From JAGTRP01 sp035255045 (GTDB lineage Bacteria > Pseudomonadota > Gammaproteobacteria > Burkholderiales > Rhodocyclaceae), in assembly GCA_035255045.1 (NCBI GenBank), contig DATFAA010000158.1:32704-96703 (forward strand): a stretch of 64,000 nt of DNA, in the 5' to 3' direction. Made by a program: the position numbers and the translations under genes. Every line of letters starts with the position of its first letter. Positions within the stretch are counted from its first letter, which is position 1. This document shows, piece after piece, positions 26,459 to 34,630 of this stretch. Under the pieces are notes generated by a model. That model did not search any database, was not told the DNA's origin, and saw only the letters and a program-made list of their open reading frames with translations.

Positions 26459-26769
26459 GGCCGGGGTCCTTTCCCGAATGAGCGGCATGGCCGCGACAAG
26501 CCGCTAAGGGCAGGTTTCATGCCCAGGAGGGGTGGCCGCCGGCCCCCCGCCGCCGGGGCGCTGGAGCCGGCCGGGGGCTTGCCATTCGGGAAATTCTTAC
26601 AAGCCTGTCTCGATTTTTCACGTTATCTGGAGCATTTCCGGGGTCGATCCTGCATCGGTTCCGGCCGGAGACCTCCCTGCTCCCCCTGTTCCTGCCTGGG
26701 TACGTGGATTGCCTGAGTGCCAGTACGGCGGATGGCCCATATCCGTCCGCGACTGATTGGAGGTGTCAA
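26459..26769. other. 311-bp divergent intergenic region, no gene recognised
   Basis: The region between DUF3309 (minus) and DUF1328 (plus) has a GC-rich left half and an A/T-richer stretch around 26585-26640 that could hold promoters. I could not pick a clear -35/-10 pair. A hairpin CGGATGG / CCGTCCG lies near 26727-26747, close to the ribosome-binding site of the DUF1328 gene, and might affect its translation. Confidence 0.4.
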
Positions 26770-26931
26770 ATGTTGTACTACGCCGGAGTATTTTTCGTCA
26801 TTGCGCTCATCGCGGCGCTCTTCGGTTTCGGCGGCATCGCGGCCGGCGCCGTCGGGATCGCCAAGGTCCTCTTCTACGTCTTCCTGGTGATCGCACTGGT
26901 TTCCCTGATCGCCGGGGTCATCCGAAGATAG
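26770..26931 (+). CDS. DUF1328 small membrane protein
   Basis: The 53-residue protein has two transmembrane helices and the family segment FGFGGIAAGAVGIAKVLFYV. It ends with a basic tail (GVIRR). DUF1328 proteins are small inner-membrane proteins of unknown function found in stress regulons of proteobacteria. A TTGGAGGTG ribosome site precedes the ATG. It begins a run of same-strand stress genes: CsbD, BON, BON, then the phospholipase D lipoprotein. Confidence 0.85.
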   Translation: MLYYAGVFFVIALIAALFGFGGIAAGAVGIAKVLFYVFLVIALVSLIAGVIRR

Positions 26932-26945
26932 AAAGGAGCATCGTC

Positions 26946-27143
26946 ATGAACTGGGATCGAATCAAGGGCGACTGGAAGCAGTTCAAGGGTCGCGTCAAGG
27001 AACAGTGGGGCAACCTCACCGACGATCACCTCGACCAGATCGAGGGCCAGCGCGAGCAGCTCGTCGGCAAGATCCAGCAGCAGTACGGGATCAGCCGCGA
27101 CGAGGCCGAGCGCCAGGTCCGGGACTGGGAAACACGGCTCTGA
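26946..27143 (+). CDS. CsbD-family stress protein
   Basis: The 65-residue protein starts MNWDRIKGDWKQFKGRVKEQ and continues with WGNLTDDHLDQIEGQREQL, the standard CsbD pattern (WxxxKGxWKQxKGxxKExWG). The protein is small, charged and helical. Bacterial CsbD proteins are induced by general stress. The exact biochemical role is unknown. Spacing to DUF1328 is 14 bp, suggesting cotranscription. Confidence 0.92.
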   Translation: MNWDRIKGDWKQFKGRVKEQWGNLTDDHLDQIEGQREQLVGKIQQQYGISRDEAERQVRDWETRL

Positions 27144-27159
27144 CCGCGACGGGAACGCC

Positions 27160-27519
27160 ATGAGGTCGCATCCGTCGATGTTGGCGATGGTCCTCGCCAC
27201 CCTGGTCGGCGTGGCTGCCTGCAACCGCCCGGCCACCCAACTGACCCCCGTGTCCGCCTCCCCGTCGGGGAAGGCCGGCTCTTCCGACATCAGCATGCGG
27301 ATGGACGACGCCCTCATCACCAGCGAGGTGCAGGCGGCGCTCGCCGCCGCGGCGGATATCAACGGCAAGGACATCCAGGTCAGTACCCGGGAAGGCGAGG
27401 TCACCTTGAGCGGCAGCGTGCCCGCGCGGCAGATCGAGCGGGCCGAAGAGGTGGCGCGCAACGTCGATGGCGTCCGCGATGTCAACAACAGACTGAAGCC
27501 CACCGGCGTCATGGCCTGA
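27160..27519 (+). CDS. BON-domain lipoprotein
   Basis: The 119-residue precursor has a lipoprotein signal with VAAC near residue 21. A linker follows, then one BON domain (ALITSEVQAALAAA to VNNRLKP). Visible core motifs are VSTREGEVTLSGSV and VDGVRDVNN. BON domains bind phospholipid surfaces. Such envelope lipoproteins, related in kind to OsmY, respond to osmotic stress. The gene is 16 bp downstream of CsbD and is followed by a second BON gene. Confidence 0.85.
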   Translation: MRSHPSMLAMVLATLVGVAACNRPATQLTPVSASPSGKAGSSDISMRMDDALITSEVQAALAAAADINGKDIQVSTREGEVTLSGSVPARQIERAEEVARNVDGVRDVNNRLKPTGVMA

Positions 27520-27620
27520 GGCAGGAATGCCTCGCCGTGGCGGCCGCAACCCGGCACTGGAAGGTGTCAGGCCCGGGAACCGGGATCAATCTTCACGCAG
27601 TGAACAACAGGAGGCATACC

Positions 27621-27944
27621 ATGATCAACTCCAAATCCCTTTTGATCGCCGCCATGGTGGCGGCAACCTTGCCGGCCCTGACCGCCTGCAGCCCGACACC
27701 AACCCGGGAATCCATGGGCGAATACGTCGATGACGCCACCATCACCACCCGAGTCAAGACGGCCCTGGTCCAGGACCCCGCCGTCAAGGCCATGGACGTT
27801 AACGTGGAAACCTACCGGGGCGTGGTGCAGCTGAGCGGCTTCGTGGATAACGAATCCGATGCCCGGCGGGCCGTGGACCTGGCCCGGCACGTTCCCGGGG
27901 TGAGTTCGGTGAAGAACGATCTCCGGGTCAAGCCCACCCGGTAA
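27621..27944 (+). CDS. BON-domain lipoprotein
   Basis: The 107-residue precursor starts with MINSKSLLIAAMVAATLPAL and a TAC lipobox. A single BON domain follows (ITTRVKTALVQDPAVKAMDV, YRGVVQLSGFVDNESDARRA, VPGVSSVKNDLRVK). The ATG at 27621 has an ideal AACAGGAGG site 8 bp upstream; the open frame further upstream has no signal peptide. It is a paralogue of the preceding gene, and may stabilise the outer membrane under osmotic stress. A strong terminator hairpin lies 62 bp after its stop. Confidence 0.87.
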   Translation: MINSKSLLIAAMVAATLPALTACSPTPTRESMGEYVDDATITTRVKTALVQDPAVKAMDVNVETYRGVVQLSGFVDNESDARRAVDLARHVPGVSSVKNDLRVKPTR

Positions 27945-27956
27945 GGGCTCCGCACC

Positions 27957-29420
27957 GTGGAATGGCCGTATCCCAGGTTCTTCCACGGCGAGACCAAGTT
28001 CGGCCAACGGCGCCTGGAGCCTTCCAGGCGCCGTTTTGCTGTCCGCGCCGGACACCTCCTCGCCGCCGCTGCGGCCCTGGTCCTGGCCGCCTGCGCCGCG
28101 CCGTCGTCGGTCCGGGTCGACCTGCCGCCGCCAGCCGGCGCCTACGGGCCGGTGCGGATGGTGGACGAACGGGGGCTGCTGGACACCCGGCAGGCGGCCG
28201 GGGTGCAGCGGCGCCTGGCGGGAAATGGGGACAGCGACCTGGTGGCCCACCACCTGGCCCACATCGAGAGCGCGGTCAAGGCCCCCCTGGCCCTCGGCAA
28301 CGAGGCCCGTCTCCTGATCGACGGCCCCCAGACCCACGAGGCCATGTTCGAGGCCATCGCCCGCGCCCGCCGCCACATCAACCTGGAAACCTACATCCTC
28401 GAGGCCGACGACCCCGGCCGGCGCCTGGCCGACCTCCTCGAGAAGAAGCGCGCCGAGGGAGTGACCGTCAATGTCCTCTATGACGGCGTCGGCTCCATCG
28501 CCACCCCCCGGGAATACTTCCAGGAGCTGGCCGCCGCCGGCATCTCGGTGTGCGAGTTCAACCCGGTCAATCCCCTCAAGGCCGAGGGCAACTGGCGCAT
28601 CAACAACCGGGACCACCGCAAGATCCTCATCGTCGACGGCGAGACGGCCTTCACCGGCGGCATCAACATCAGCGCGGTGTACCGCAGCAGTTCCTTCGCC
28701 CGCAAGTTCCGGCGCCCCACCCCCAAGGAGGGCTGGCGGGACACCCATGTCGAAGTCAGCGGCCCGGTGGTGGAGGAATTCCAGAGGCTGTTTCTCGATA
28801 CTTGGGAAAAGCAGGGGTGCACTCCCATTCTTCAGAAGACCGCCTACTTCCCCCGCCAGGAGCGCCGCGGCGACAAGCCCATGCGCCTGGTGGCCGCCGA
28901 CCCCGGGGCCGGCCAGAGCGAGTTCTACGTCGTCCTCCTTTCCGCCATCAACCAGGCAGCCAGCCGGGCCTGGCTGACCTACGGCTATTTCGTCCCCGAC
29001 CAGCGCATGATCGATGCGCTGCGGGCGGCGGCCCGCCGGGGGGTGGACGTGCGCCTGGTGCTGCCGGGGTTCAGCGACTTCTGGGCCCCCTTCCACGCCG
29101 GCCGCTCCCGCTACGGCAAGCTGCTGGCCGACGGAGTGCGCATCTTCGAGCGCCGGGACGCCCTCCTCCACGCCAAGACGGCGGTCATCGACGGCGTCTG
29201 GGCCAGCATCGGTTCCACCAACCTGGACTGGCGCAGCTTCGTGCACAACTACGAGGCCGACCTCATCATCCTCGACCCCACCTTCGCCGGGGAAATGGAA
29301 GGGCTCTTCCGCCTCGACGAGAACGCCTCCCACGAAGTGCGGCTGGCCGAATGGCAGCGCCGCGGTCTGCTGCTGCGGCTCAAGGAATGGGTCGCCCTGT
29401 GGTGGGAATACCTGCTATAA
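27957..29420 (+). CDS. Phospholipase D family lipoprotein (cardiolipin synthase-like)
   Basis: The 487-residue protein from a GTG at 27957 has a lipobox LAAC near residue 46 and two HKD motifs. These are HRKILIVDGETAFTGG (His220) and HAKTAVIDGVWASIGSTN (His405). Two motifs are the hallmark of cardiolipin synthases and related phosphatidyl transferases. The lipidation suggests the enzyme faces the periplasm. The start is uncertain: an intrinsic terminator hairpin at 28006-28037 lies inside the first 30 codons, and no ATG, GTG or TTG follows before the signal peptide. Perhaps the real start is a rarer codon (CTG at 28013 is possible). Confidence 0.8.
   Translation: MEWPYPRFFHGETKFGQRRLEPSRRRFAVRAGHLLAAAAALVLAACAAPSSVRVDLPPPAGAYGPVRMVDERGLLDTRQAAGVQRRLAGNGDSDLVAHHLAHIESAVKAPLALGNEARLLIDGPQTHEAMFEAIARARRHINLETYILEADDPGRRLADLLEKKRAEGVTVNVLYDGVGSIATPREYFQELAAAGISVCEFNPVNPLKAEGNWRINNRDHRKILIVDGETAFTGGINISAVYRSSSFARKFRRPTPKEGWRDTHVEVSGPVVEEFQRLFLDTWEKQGCTPILQKTAYFPRQERRGDKPMRLVAADPGAGQSEFYVVLLSAINQAASRAWLTYGYFVPDQRMIDALRAAARRGVDVRLVLPGFSDFWAPFHAGRSRYGKLLADGVRIFERRDALLHAKTAVIDGVWASIGSTNLDWRSFVHNYEADLIILDPTFAGEMEGLFRLDENASHEVRLAEWQRRGLLLRLKEWVALWWEYLL
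28006..28037 (+). terminator. Strong intrinsic terminator hairpin, inside the start of the phospholipase D frame
   Basis: A perfect 13-bp stem pairs 28006-28018 with 28023-28035 around the loop GCCT, followed by a run of four T (28034-28037). It is positioned to end the DUF1328-CsbD-BON-BON transcript, 62 bp after the second BON stop. It lies within the annotated N-terminal codons of the phospholipase D gene. Confidence 0.8.
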
Positions 29421-29453
29421 ACCCCAGTCGCCATAGGGAAAATCCGGGTCCGG

Positions 29454-29467
29454 GTTGACCTCCCTCA
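29454..29467. promoter_or_regulatory. Possible FNR/CRP-like site TTGA-N6-TCAA
   Basis: TTGA at 29454-29457 and TCAA at 29464-29467 are spaced as in FNR-family sites, 17 bp upstream of the sigma-54 candidate. Flanking positions depart from TTGAT-N4-ATCAA. A chance occurrence is possible. Confidence 0.25.
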
Positions 29468-29484
29468 AGGGCGGCGCAGCCCTC

Positions 29485-29500
29485 TGGCAGACAATTTGCT
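29485..29500 (+). promoter_or_regulatory. Predicted sigma-54 (-24/-12) promoter of the CZB chemoreceptor
   Basis: TGGCAG at 29485-29490 and TTGCT at 29496-29500 match the TGGCACG-N4-TTGCW consensus at 10 of 12 defined positions. The invariant GG and GC are present with the correct 10-bp gap. The transcript should begin near 29512, giving a leader of about 100 nt before the ATG at 29610. Confidence 0.6.
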
Positions 29501-29609
29501 ATTACTTTCGCGCTAGTTCCCGGGGGCGTGGTAAGGTGTCCAAAAAGCTGGAATTCATACCGGCGTAATAACAGCAGTTGATAACTAAATCGATGGGAGT
29601 GGAGAGAGG

Positions 29610-31679
29610 ATGTTCCAGTATTTCAAGATGTTAAAGGTGGCCGCCAAGATATGGATTCTGGTGGCCCTGCTGTTCGTCGGCATGATCGGCTCCGGCGTTT
29701 ACCAGCTCTACGACCGCAAGGCCGAACTGGTCAAGGAGAAGGAGCTCAAGACCCGCCACCTGGTGGAGACGGCCTTCACCCTGCTGACCCATTTCCAGGC
29801 CATGGAGCAGAACGGTAAGCTGACCGGCGACGAGGCCCGCCAGCAAGCCATCGCAGCCCTCAAGTCCCTGCGCTACGAGAAGACCGAGTACTTCTGGATC
29901 AACGACCTGGGCCGGCCCGCCCCGAAGATGATCATGCATCCCGCCGTCCCCGCCCTGGAGGGCAAGGTCCTGGACGACGCCAAGTTCAACAAGGCCACCA
30001 GCGAGAAGGACGGCGTCGACGGCGAGCCCGTCCCGGTGCAGGGCAAGAACCTCTTCATCGCCTTCAACGACGTGGTGAACCGGGCCGGCCACGGCTATGT
30101 CCGCTACGACTGGCCCAAGCCCAAGGCCGGCGGCGGCGTCACCGAGGAGCACTACCCCAAGCTCTCCTATGTCAAGAAATTCGATCCCTGGGGCTGGGTG
30201 GTGGGCAGCGGCATCTACATCGACGACGTGGACGCCAATTTCCGCACCCAGGCCGAGAAGCAGCTCCTGATCGCCGCCGGGCTCCTGGTCGTGCTGGGCC
30301 TGTTCTCGGCCTTCATGGTGCGCAGCATCATTTCCGCCATCGACAAGACGGCCCAGGCCATGCACGACATCGCCGCCGGCGAGGGCGACCTGTCCCGGCG
30401 CCTGACGCCGGAATCCAAGGGCTCCCTCACCGACCTGGCGGATGGCTTCAACGCCTTCGCCTCCAAGATCGAGCAGACCATCGTCCAGGTCAATGAATGC
30501 AGCACCGAGCTGTCGGCCTCGGCCAGCCAGCTCTCCGAAGTGGCCCACCACACCGCCGAAGGGGTGCGCCGCCAGGAGGACGAAGGGCGTTCGGTGCAGG
30601 CGGCAGTGACCCAGATGGCCGTCCATGTCCAGCAGGTCGCCGAGAACGCGGCCGCCGCCGTGGCCTCCGCCCGCCAGGCCGACACCGAGGCCCAGGGCGG
30701 CAAGGCGGTGGTGGACCGAACCGTGGCCGCCATCCAGGCCCTGGCCGAGGACGTCAAGCGGGCCGACAGCGTCATTTCCGAACTGAAGGTCGAAAGCGGC
30801 GACATCGGCAGCATCGTCGAGGTCATCCGGGAAATCGCCGACCAGACCAACCTGCTGGCCCTGAACGCCGCCATCGAGGCGGCCCGGGCCGGCGAGCAGG
30901 GCCGCGGCTTCGCGGTGGTGGCCGACGAGGTCAGGAAGCTCGCCCAGCGCACCCAGGAAGCCACCAGCCAGATCCGCAACAAGATCCAGACCCTGCAGCA
31001 GGGCGCCGAATCCGCCGCCACGGTCATGAACGCCAGCCGGGATCGGGCCCAGTCGAGCGTCCAGGAGGCCAACGAGGCCGGCGCCTCCCTGCAGCGCATC
31101 ACCCGGGCGGTGGACGAGATCACCGAGCAGAACGCCCAGATCGCCACGGCGGCAGCCGAGCAGTCGAGGATGGCCGAGCACATCACCCAGAGCCTGGCCG
31201 GCATTTCCGCCGTCGCCCAGGAGACGGCCCAGGACGCCCGCGAGACCCAGAGCGCCACCGGCCAGCAGGCCGCCCTGGTGGCCCGGCTGCAGGCCCTGGT
31301 GTCCCAGTTCCGGGTCGGCAGGGGCAGCCGGGACTTCGACTTCGGCGCCGCCATCTCCGCCCACCTGGCCTGGAAGGCCCGGCTGCGCAGCTTCCTGGAC
31401 GGCCAGACCACCCTGAGCCGGGACCAGGCGGTCTCCCACCGCCACTGCATGCTGGGCAAGTGGTACTACGGCGAAGGCATGGCCCACTACGGCCACCACC
31501 AGAGCATGCGGGACATCGAGGCGCCCCACGAGGAGCTCCACACCACCATTGCCCGCATCGTCGAGGCCAAGGAAGCAGGCCGCCGGGACGAGGCCGAGAC
31601 CCTCTACGCCCGGATCGAGCCCCTGTCCAAGAAGATCGTCGGGCTGCTGCAGGAAACCAAGCGGCAGGTGGGCGCGTAG
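29610..31679 (+). CDS. Methyl-accepting chemotaxis protein with Cache and CZB domains
   Basis: The 689-residue receptor has a helix at about 12-32, then a periplasmic single Cache domain (THFQAMEQNGKL, TEYFWINDLGRPAPKMIMHP, YPKLSYVKKFDPWGWVVGSG). A second helix lies at about 216-236, followed by HAMP. The cytoplasmic coiled coil has the conserved hairpin tip EIADQTNLLALNAAIEAARA. The C-terminal domain is a CZB zinc-binding domain, with HRHCMLGKWYYGEG and EAPHEELH carrying the likely zinc ligands. CZB domains sense zinc or hypochlorous acid in other receptors. Transcription probably needs sigma-54. Confidence 0.92.
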   Translation: MFQYFKMLKVAAKIWILVALLFVGMIGSGVYQLYDRKAELVKEKELKTRHLVETAFTLLTHFQAMEQNGKLTGDEARQQAIAALKSLRYEKTEYFWINDLGRPAPKMIMHPAVPALEGKVLDDAKFNKATSEKDGVDGEPVPVQGKNLFIAFNDVVNRAGHGYVRYDWPKPKAGGGVTEEHYPKLSYVKKFDPWGWVVGSGIYIDDVDANFRTQAEKQLLIAAGLLVVLGLFSAFMVRSIISAIDKTAQAMHDIAAGEGDLSRRLTPESKGSLTDLADGFNAFASKIEQTIVQVNECSTELSASASQLSEVAHHTAEGVRRQEDEGRSVQAAVTQMAVHVQQVAENAAAAVASARQADTEAQGGKAVVDRTVAAIQALAEDVKRADSVISELKVESGDIGSIVEVIREIADQTNLLALNAAIEAARAGEQGRGFAVVADEVRKLAQRTQEATSQIRNKIQTLQQGAESAATVMNASRDRAQSSVQEANEAGASLQRITRAVDEITEQNAQIATAAAEQSRMAEHITQSLAGISAVAQETAQDARETQSATGQQAALVARLQALVSQFRVGRGSRDFDFGAAISAHLAWKARLRSFLDGQTTLSRDQAVSHRHCMLGKWYYGEGMAHYGHHQSMRDIEAPHEELHTTIARIVEAKEAGRRDEAETLYARIEPLSKKIVGLLQETKRQVGA

Positions 31680-31698
31680 CCGTCCGGCCGACAAAAGG

Positions 31699-31724
31699 AA
31701 AAGCCGCCTGCGGGCAGCTTTTTC
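31699..31724. terminator. Bidirectional intrinsic terminator
   Basis: The hairpin AAGCCGCC-TGCG-GGCAGCTT has one mismatch. An A-rich stretch precedes it and a run of five T follows. It lies between the chemoreceptor stop (31679) and the convergent DUF2892 stop (31762), so it can end both transcripts. Confidence 0.6.
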
Positions 31725-31761
31725 GTTGGGCGGCGCCGGACCCGGGGGGCCGGCGCTCCGC

Positions 31762-31965
31762 TCAGGAGCAGCAGGGGCCTTCGCGCATGCCCGTCTTCTT
31801 CAGCATGTAGGCCAGGGGACAGAAATTGGTCAGGCCGCTCTGGGCCAGGTTGAGCCCGACCAGGGCCGGCAGCAGCAGCCAGGCCTCGTGAACGAAATGG
31901 GCGAGGGCGATGCCGACGAACACCATCAGGCCGGCGACGATATGGACGATGCGATCCACGGTCAT
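31762..31965 (-). CDS. DUF2892 inner-membrane protein
   Basis: The 67-residue protein has two hydrophobic segments. The family pattern reads VDRIVHIVAGLMVFVGIAL followed by LLPALVGLNLAQSGLTNFCPL. The conserved tail holds CPLAYMLKKTG, then CC before the final residue. The GxNxxQSxxTxFCP segment is diagnostic of DUF2892/YgaP-type transmembrane domains. The function is unknown, though these domains are often fused to rhodanese. It is the last gene of the cytochrome c'-FadL operon, 11 bp from the barrel gene. Confidence 0.8.
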   Translation of the reverse strand: MTVDRIVHIVAGLMVFVGIALAHFVHEAWLLLPALVGLNLAQSGLTNFCPLAYMLKKTGMREGPCCS

Positions 31966-31976
31966 GGCGATTCTCC

Positions 31977-33143
31977 TCAATGCTGGTAGCTGATCTGGAA
32001 ATTCAGCAGGTTCTGCCGCAGTTCGATGGTATTGAACGGGGCGACGCTGGACGTGATGCTGTTCCTGAAGGCATGGACGTAGGAAACCGAACCCGTCACC
32101 CGGTCGCTGAAGCGTCGCGACAGGCCGAGGGCCGCGTGCTTTTCCACCACCGCCAGGGAGCCGATGTTGTTGTTCACATCATCGGCCTTGATGGGCGACT
32201 TGCCGTAATTGAAGCCGGCCCGCACCTGGGTCCTTTCCCCCAGGTCCTTTTGCACGGCCAGGGCGAGGACCGTCTGGTCGCTCCAGCCGAAGCGGATTGA
32301 GGCAGGAATCGGACCGGCGTAGCCGGCGGGGCGGCCGATGGCCACCGAATCGAGGACATCGGAGAACCAGATGCGCTTGACGTCGGCCTCGACCAGAAGC
32401 CCCGGGCTCGGCTTCCAGGCGACGCCGAGGGCGAGGGTCTGGGGACCGTCCATGGCCATGGTGAATTTGCCGGCGGCCGTGTTCCACTCGAAGTCGCCCA
32501 TCTTCTGCTTGCTGGACCAGGCCGCGCCCAGCTGCACCGCCTCGCTCAGCTTGAAGATCAGGCCGGCGGACACGCCCCAGCCGAACACCTGGTTCTGGGG
32601 CAGGGTGTACATGGGGTTCGACAGGGCGAGGCTCTGGTAATTGAGATTGACGGTGGCTCCCACCGCCAGGCGGTCGCTCACCCGGTAGGCCAGGCCCGGC
32701 GACACCTTGAAGAACTGCTTGGTGGTCACCACCGCCTGGTTGCCCGGCGCGGCGGCAGTGTCGGCGAAGTCGACGCCCATCCCCGACAGTCCGCCCAGGC
32801 CCATGCCGAGGGTCAACCGCTCGTCGACGCGGAAGGCGACGGCCCCCGCCGGCATCATGTAGAGATCCGAGTCGCTGTCCATGCCGTTCACCCGGCGGGG
32901 CGGGTTGAGGAAACCCAGGCCGAGGTCGAAGCGCACCTCCTGCATGGGAAGTTCGGCCATGCCGGCCGGATTGACGAGGACGGTGGTGGCATCCTGCGGA
33001 GCCGCGACCACGGCGCCGGCCATGCCGTTCTGGATGGCCGACAGGCCCAGCATGTGGTCGCCGTTGGTGGCCGACGCGTGGGGTGCGAGCGCCGCCAGCC
33101 CGATGGCGGCGGCCCCGGTTTTCAGCCTGCTGTGATGAAGCAT
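31977..33143 (-). CDS. OmpP1/FadL-family outer-membrane transporter
   Basis: The 388-residue precursor has a signal peptide ending ASAT. The conserved N-terminal hatch region follows (NGDHMLGLSAIQNGMAGAVVA, DATTVLVNPAGMAEL). The rest is a series of amphipathic strands, with GVSAGLIFKLSEAVQLGAAW and PASIRFGWSDQ typical of FadL-type barrels, ending in a strand at the C-terminus. The family transports hydrophobic compounds such as fatty acids or aromatics across the outer membrane. It sits between a cytochrome c' gene and DUF2892. Substrate unknown. Confidence 0.87.
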   Translation of the reverse strand: MLHHSRLKTGAAAIGLAALAPHASATNGDHMLGLSAIQNGMAGAVVAAPQDATTVLVNPAGMAELPMQEVRFDLGLGFLNPPRRVNGMDSDSDLYMMPAGAVAFRVDERLTLGMGLGGLSGMGVDFADTAAAPGNQAVVTTKQFFKVSPGLAYRVSDRLAVGATVNLNYQSLALSNPMYTLPQNQVFGWGVSAGLIFKLSEAVQLGAAWSSKQKMGDFEWNTAAGKFTMAMDGPQTLALGVAWKPSPGLLVEADVKRIWFSDVLDSVAIGRPAGYAGPIPASIRFGWSDQTVLALAVQKDLGERTQVRAGFNYGKSPIKADDVNNNIGSLAVVEKHAALGLSRRFSDRVTGSVSYVHAFRNSITSSVAPFNTIELRQNLLNFQISYQH

Positions 33144-33173
33144 GGTGTTTCCCCTCCCGTGATGTGACTGGCG

Positions 33174-33770
33174 TTATTTTTTTAGGCGCGGCTGGTAGGG
33201 CGAGGCGCCGGGCTGGCCGCGGAAATGAATGTGGCAGGCGACGCAGCCGGCGGTCATCTCCCCGTAGTGGCGCGCGGCGCTCACCATGTCGCCCTGCTCG
33301 GCGGCGGCCGCGAGCTTCTCGGCATTGCCCTCGACGGCAACCTCCATGCTGGGCAGCACCGACAGGCTCTCGGTGGTGACCTTCTCCAGGGGCAGGTAAG
33401 GCAGCATCCCCCCCTTCGGCAAGCGGTGGAGGGCCAGGCGCCGGGCCGCCTCCGCCGCCATGGGGCCGTTGTCGGTGGCGATGGCCGTGCCGATGGCGTG
33501 GTGGTCGGCCATGATTTCCTGCATCACCTGGACCAGGGTCAAGGTGTCGCTGCGCCGCTCATGGCGGCTGGCGACATGCATCAGGAACTGCTTGACGGCA
33601 GGTGACAGGCTCTGGGCCCGCTCCACCAGTTCCGGCGCCATGACCGCCATCTGCTTCTGCATCATCTCCATGCCGCGCTGCATCTCGGCCGGCGGCTGGC
33701 CTTCCGCCAGCGCCCCCAGCCCCAGCAACCCCGCCGCGGCCCCGGCCAACCAGTGTTTTCCATTACCCAT
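33174..33770 (-). CDS. Cytochrome c'-like periplasmic haem protein
   Basis: The 198-residue precursor has a signal peptide (about residues 1-22) and a helical body. A single haem site, CVACH at 176-180, lies near the C-terminus, the placement typical of cytochromes c'/c556 rather than class I cytochromes. His180 would be the proximal ligand. Such proteins bind NO or CO, or carry electrons. The gene starts an operon with the FadL-type barrel and DUF2892. Divergent from it is an OmpR-type two-component system. No gas sensor is fused to it. Confidence 0.78.
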   Translation of the reverse strand: MGNGKHWLAGAAAGLLGLGALAEGQPPAEMQRGMEMMQKQMAVMAPELVERAQSLSPAVKQFLMHVASRHERRSDTLTLVQVMQEIMADHHAIGTAIATDNGPMAAEAARRLALHRLPKGGMLPYLPLEKVTTESLSVLPSMEVAVEGNAEKLAAAAEQGDMVSAARHYGEMTAGCVACHIHFRGQPGASPYQPRLKK

Positions 33771-33864
33771 CGGTGCGATCCCTCCTGAGAAAAGGCTGTG
33801 CTATGTTTGGGAACCGCCAGCTTAGGAAGTAAGGATTTCCGGGCTGTTGCGGCAGGCGCCGCTT

Positions 33865-33884
33865 TGTTACAGGGTGTTACAGGG
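33865..33884. promoter_or_regulatory. Tandem direct repeat, candidate response-regulator operator
   Basis: TGTTACAGGG occurs twice in direct succession (33865-33874 and 33875-33884) with a 10-bp period, 33 bp upstream of the response-regulator ATG. OmpR/PhoB-type regulators bind such repeats spaced by about one helical turn. The site lies between the regulator and the cytochrome c' operon it may control. Confidence 0.45.
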
Positions 33885-33916
33885 AAGGCTGCCGACGGGC
33901 GGAGTCAGGGGGAGCA

Positions 33917-34630
33917 ATGATTGCGGAACGCAGTAATGTGCTCGTGGTGGACGACGACGAAGGGCTGCGGGAGCTGCTGGTCCGCTATCTGGGCGACAAC
34001 GGCTACGGGGCGGCGGGAGTCGGCGACGGCGAGGCGATGCAGCGCCACCTGCTGACCCACCCGGTCGATCTCGTCCTCCTCGACGTCATGCTGCCGGGGG
34101 AGGACGGCCTGTCCCTGGCCCGCCGCTTCGGTTCCGCCAGCGCCCCGGACGGTCCGGCCATCATCATGCTGTCGGCCCGGGGCGAGGAGGTGGACCGCAT
34201 CGTCGGTCTCGAAGTGGGAGCCGACGACTACCTGCCCAAGCCCTTCAGCCACCGGGAACTGCTGGCCCGGATCGCGGCGGTCCTGCGCCGCCGCCAGCCG
34301 GTCGCGGCGGTCGGGCGCATCCGCCGCTTCGGGCCCTTCGTGGTCGACACCGAGGCCCACCGCCTGAGCCGCAACGGCGAGGAGATTCCCCTGTCCGGCG
34401 CCGAGTTCGCCCTGCTCCGGGTGCTCCTCGACCATCCCGACCGCGTCCTCGGCCGCGACGCCCTGGTCGAATTGCTGAAGGGCTACGAGCGCGCCCCCTT
34501 CGACCGCATGGTGGACGTGCGGGTGACCCGCCTGCGCCGCAAGATCGAGCCCGATCCCGCCCACCCCACCTATCTGCGCACCGTCTGGGGGGAAGGCTAC
34601 CTGTTCGCCCCCCGCGGCGCCCGGACATGA
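33917..34630 (+). CDS. OmpR-family response regulator
   Basis: The 237-residue protein has a receiver domain with phospho-acceptor Asp56, Thr/Ser switch in MLSARGEE and lysine in LPKPFSHREL. A winged-helix DNA-binding domain follows (residues about 135-233; VLGRDALVELLKGYERAPFDR, RVTRLRRKIE). Its stop overlaps the ATG of the sensor kinase gene. It is divergent from the cytochrome c'-FadL-DUF2892 operon. A tandem 10-bp repeat in the shared region is a candidate binding site. Confidence 0.9.
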   Translation: MIAERSNVLVVDDDEGLRELLVRYLGDNGYGAAGVGDGEAMQRHLLTHPVDLVLLDVMLPGEDGLSLARRFGSASAPDGPAIIMLSARGEEVDRIVGLEVGADDYLPKPFSHRELLARIAAVLRRRQPVAAVGRIRRFGPFVVDTEAHRLSRNGEEIPLSGAEFALLRVLLDHPDRVLGRDALVELLKGYERAPFDRMVDVRVTRLRRKIEPDPAHPTYLRTVWGEGYLFAPRGART

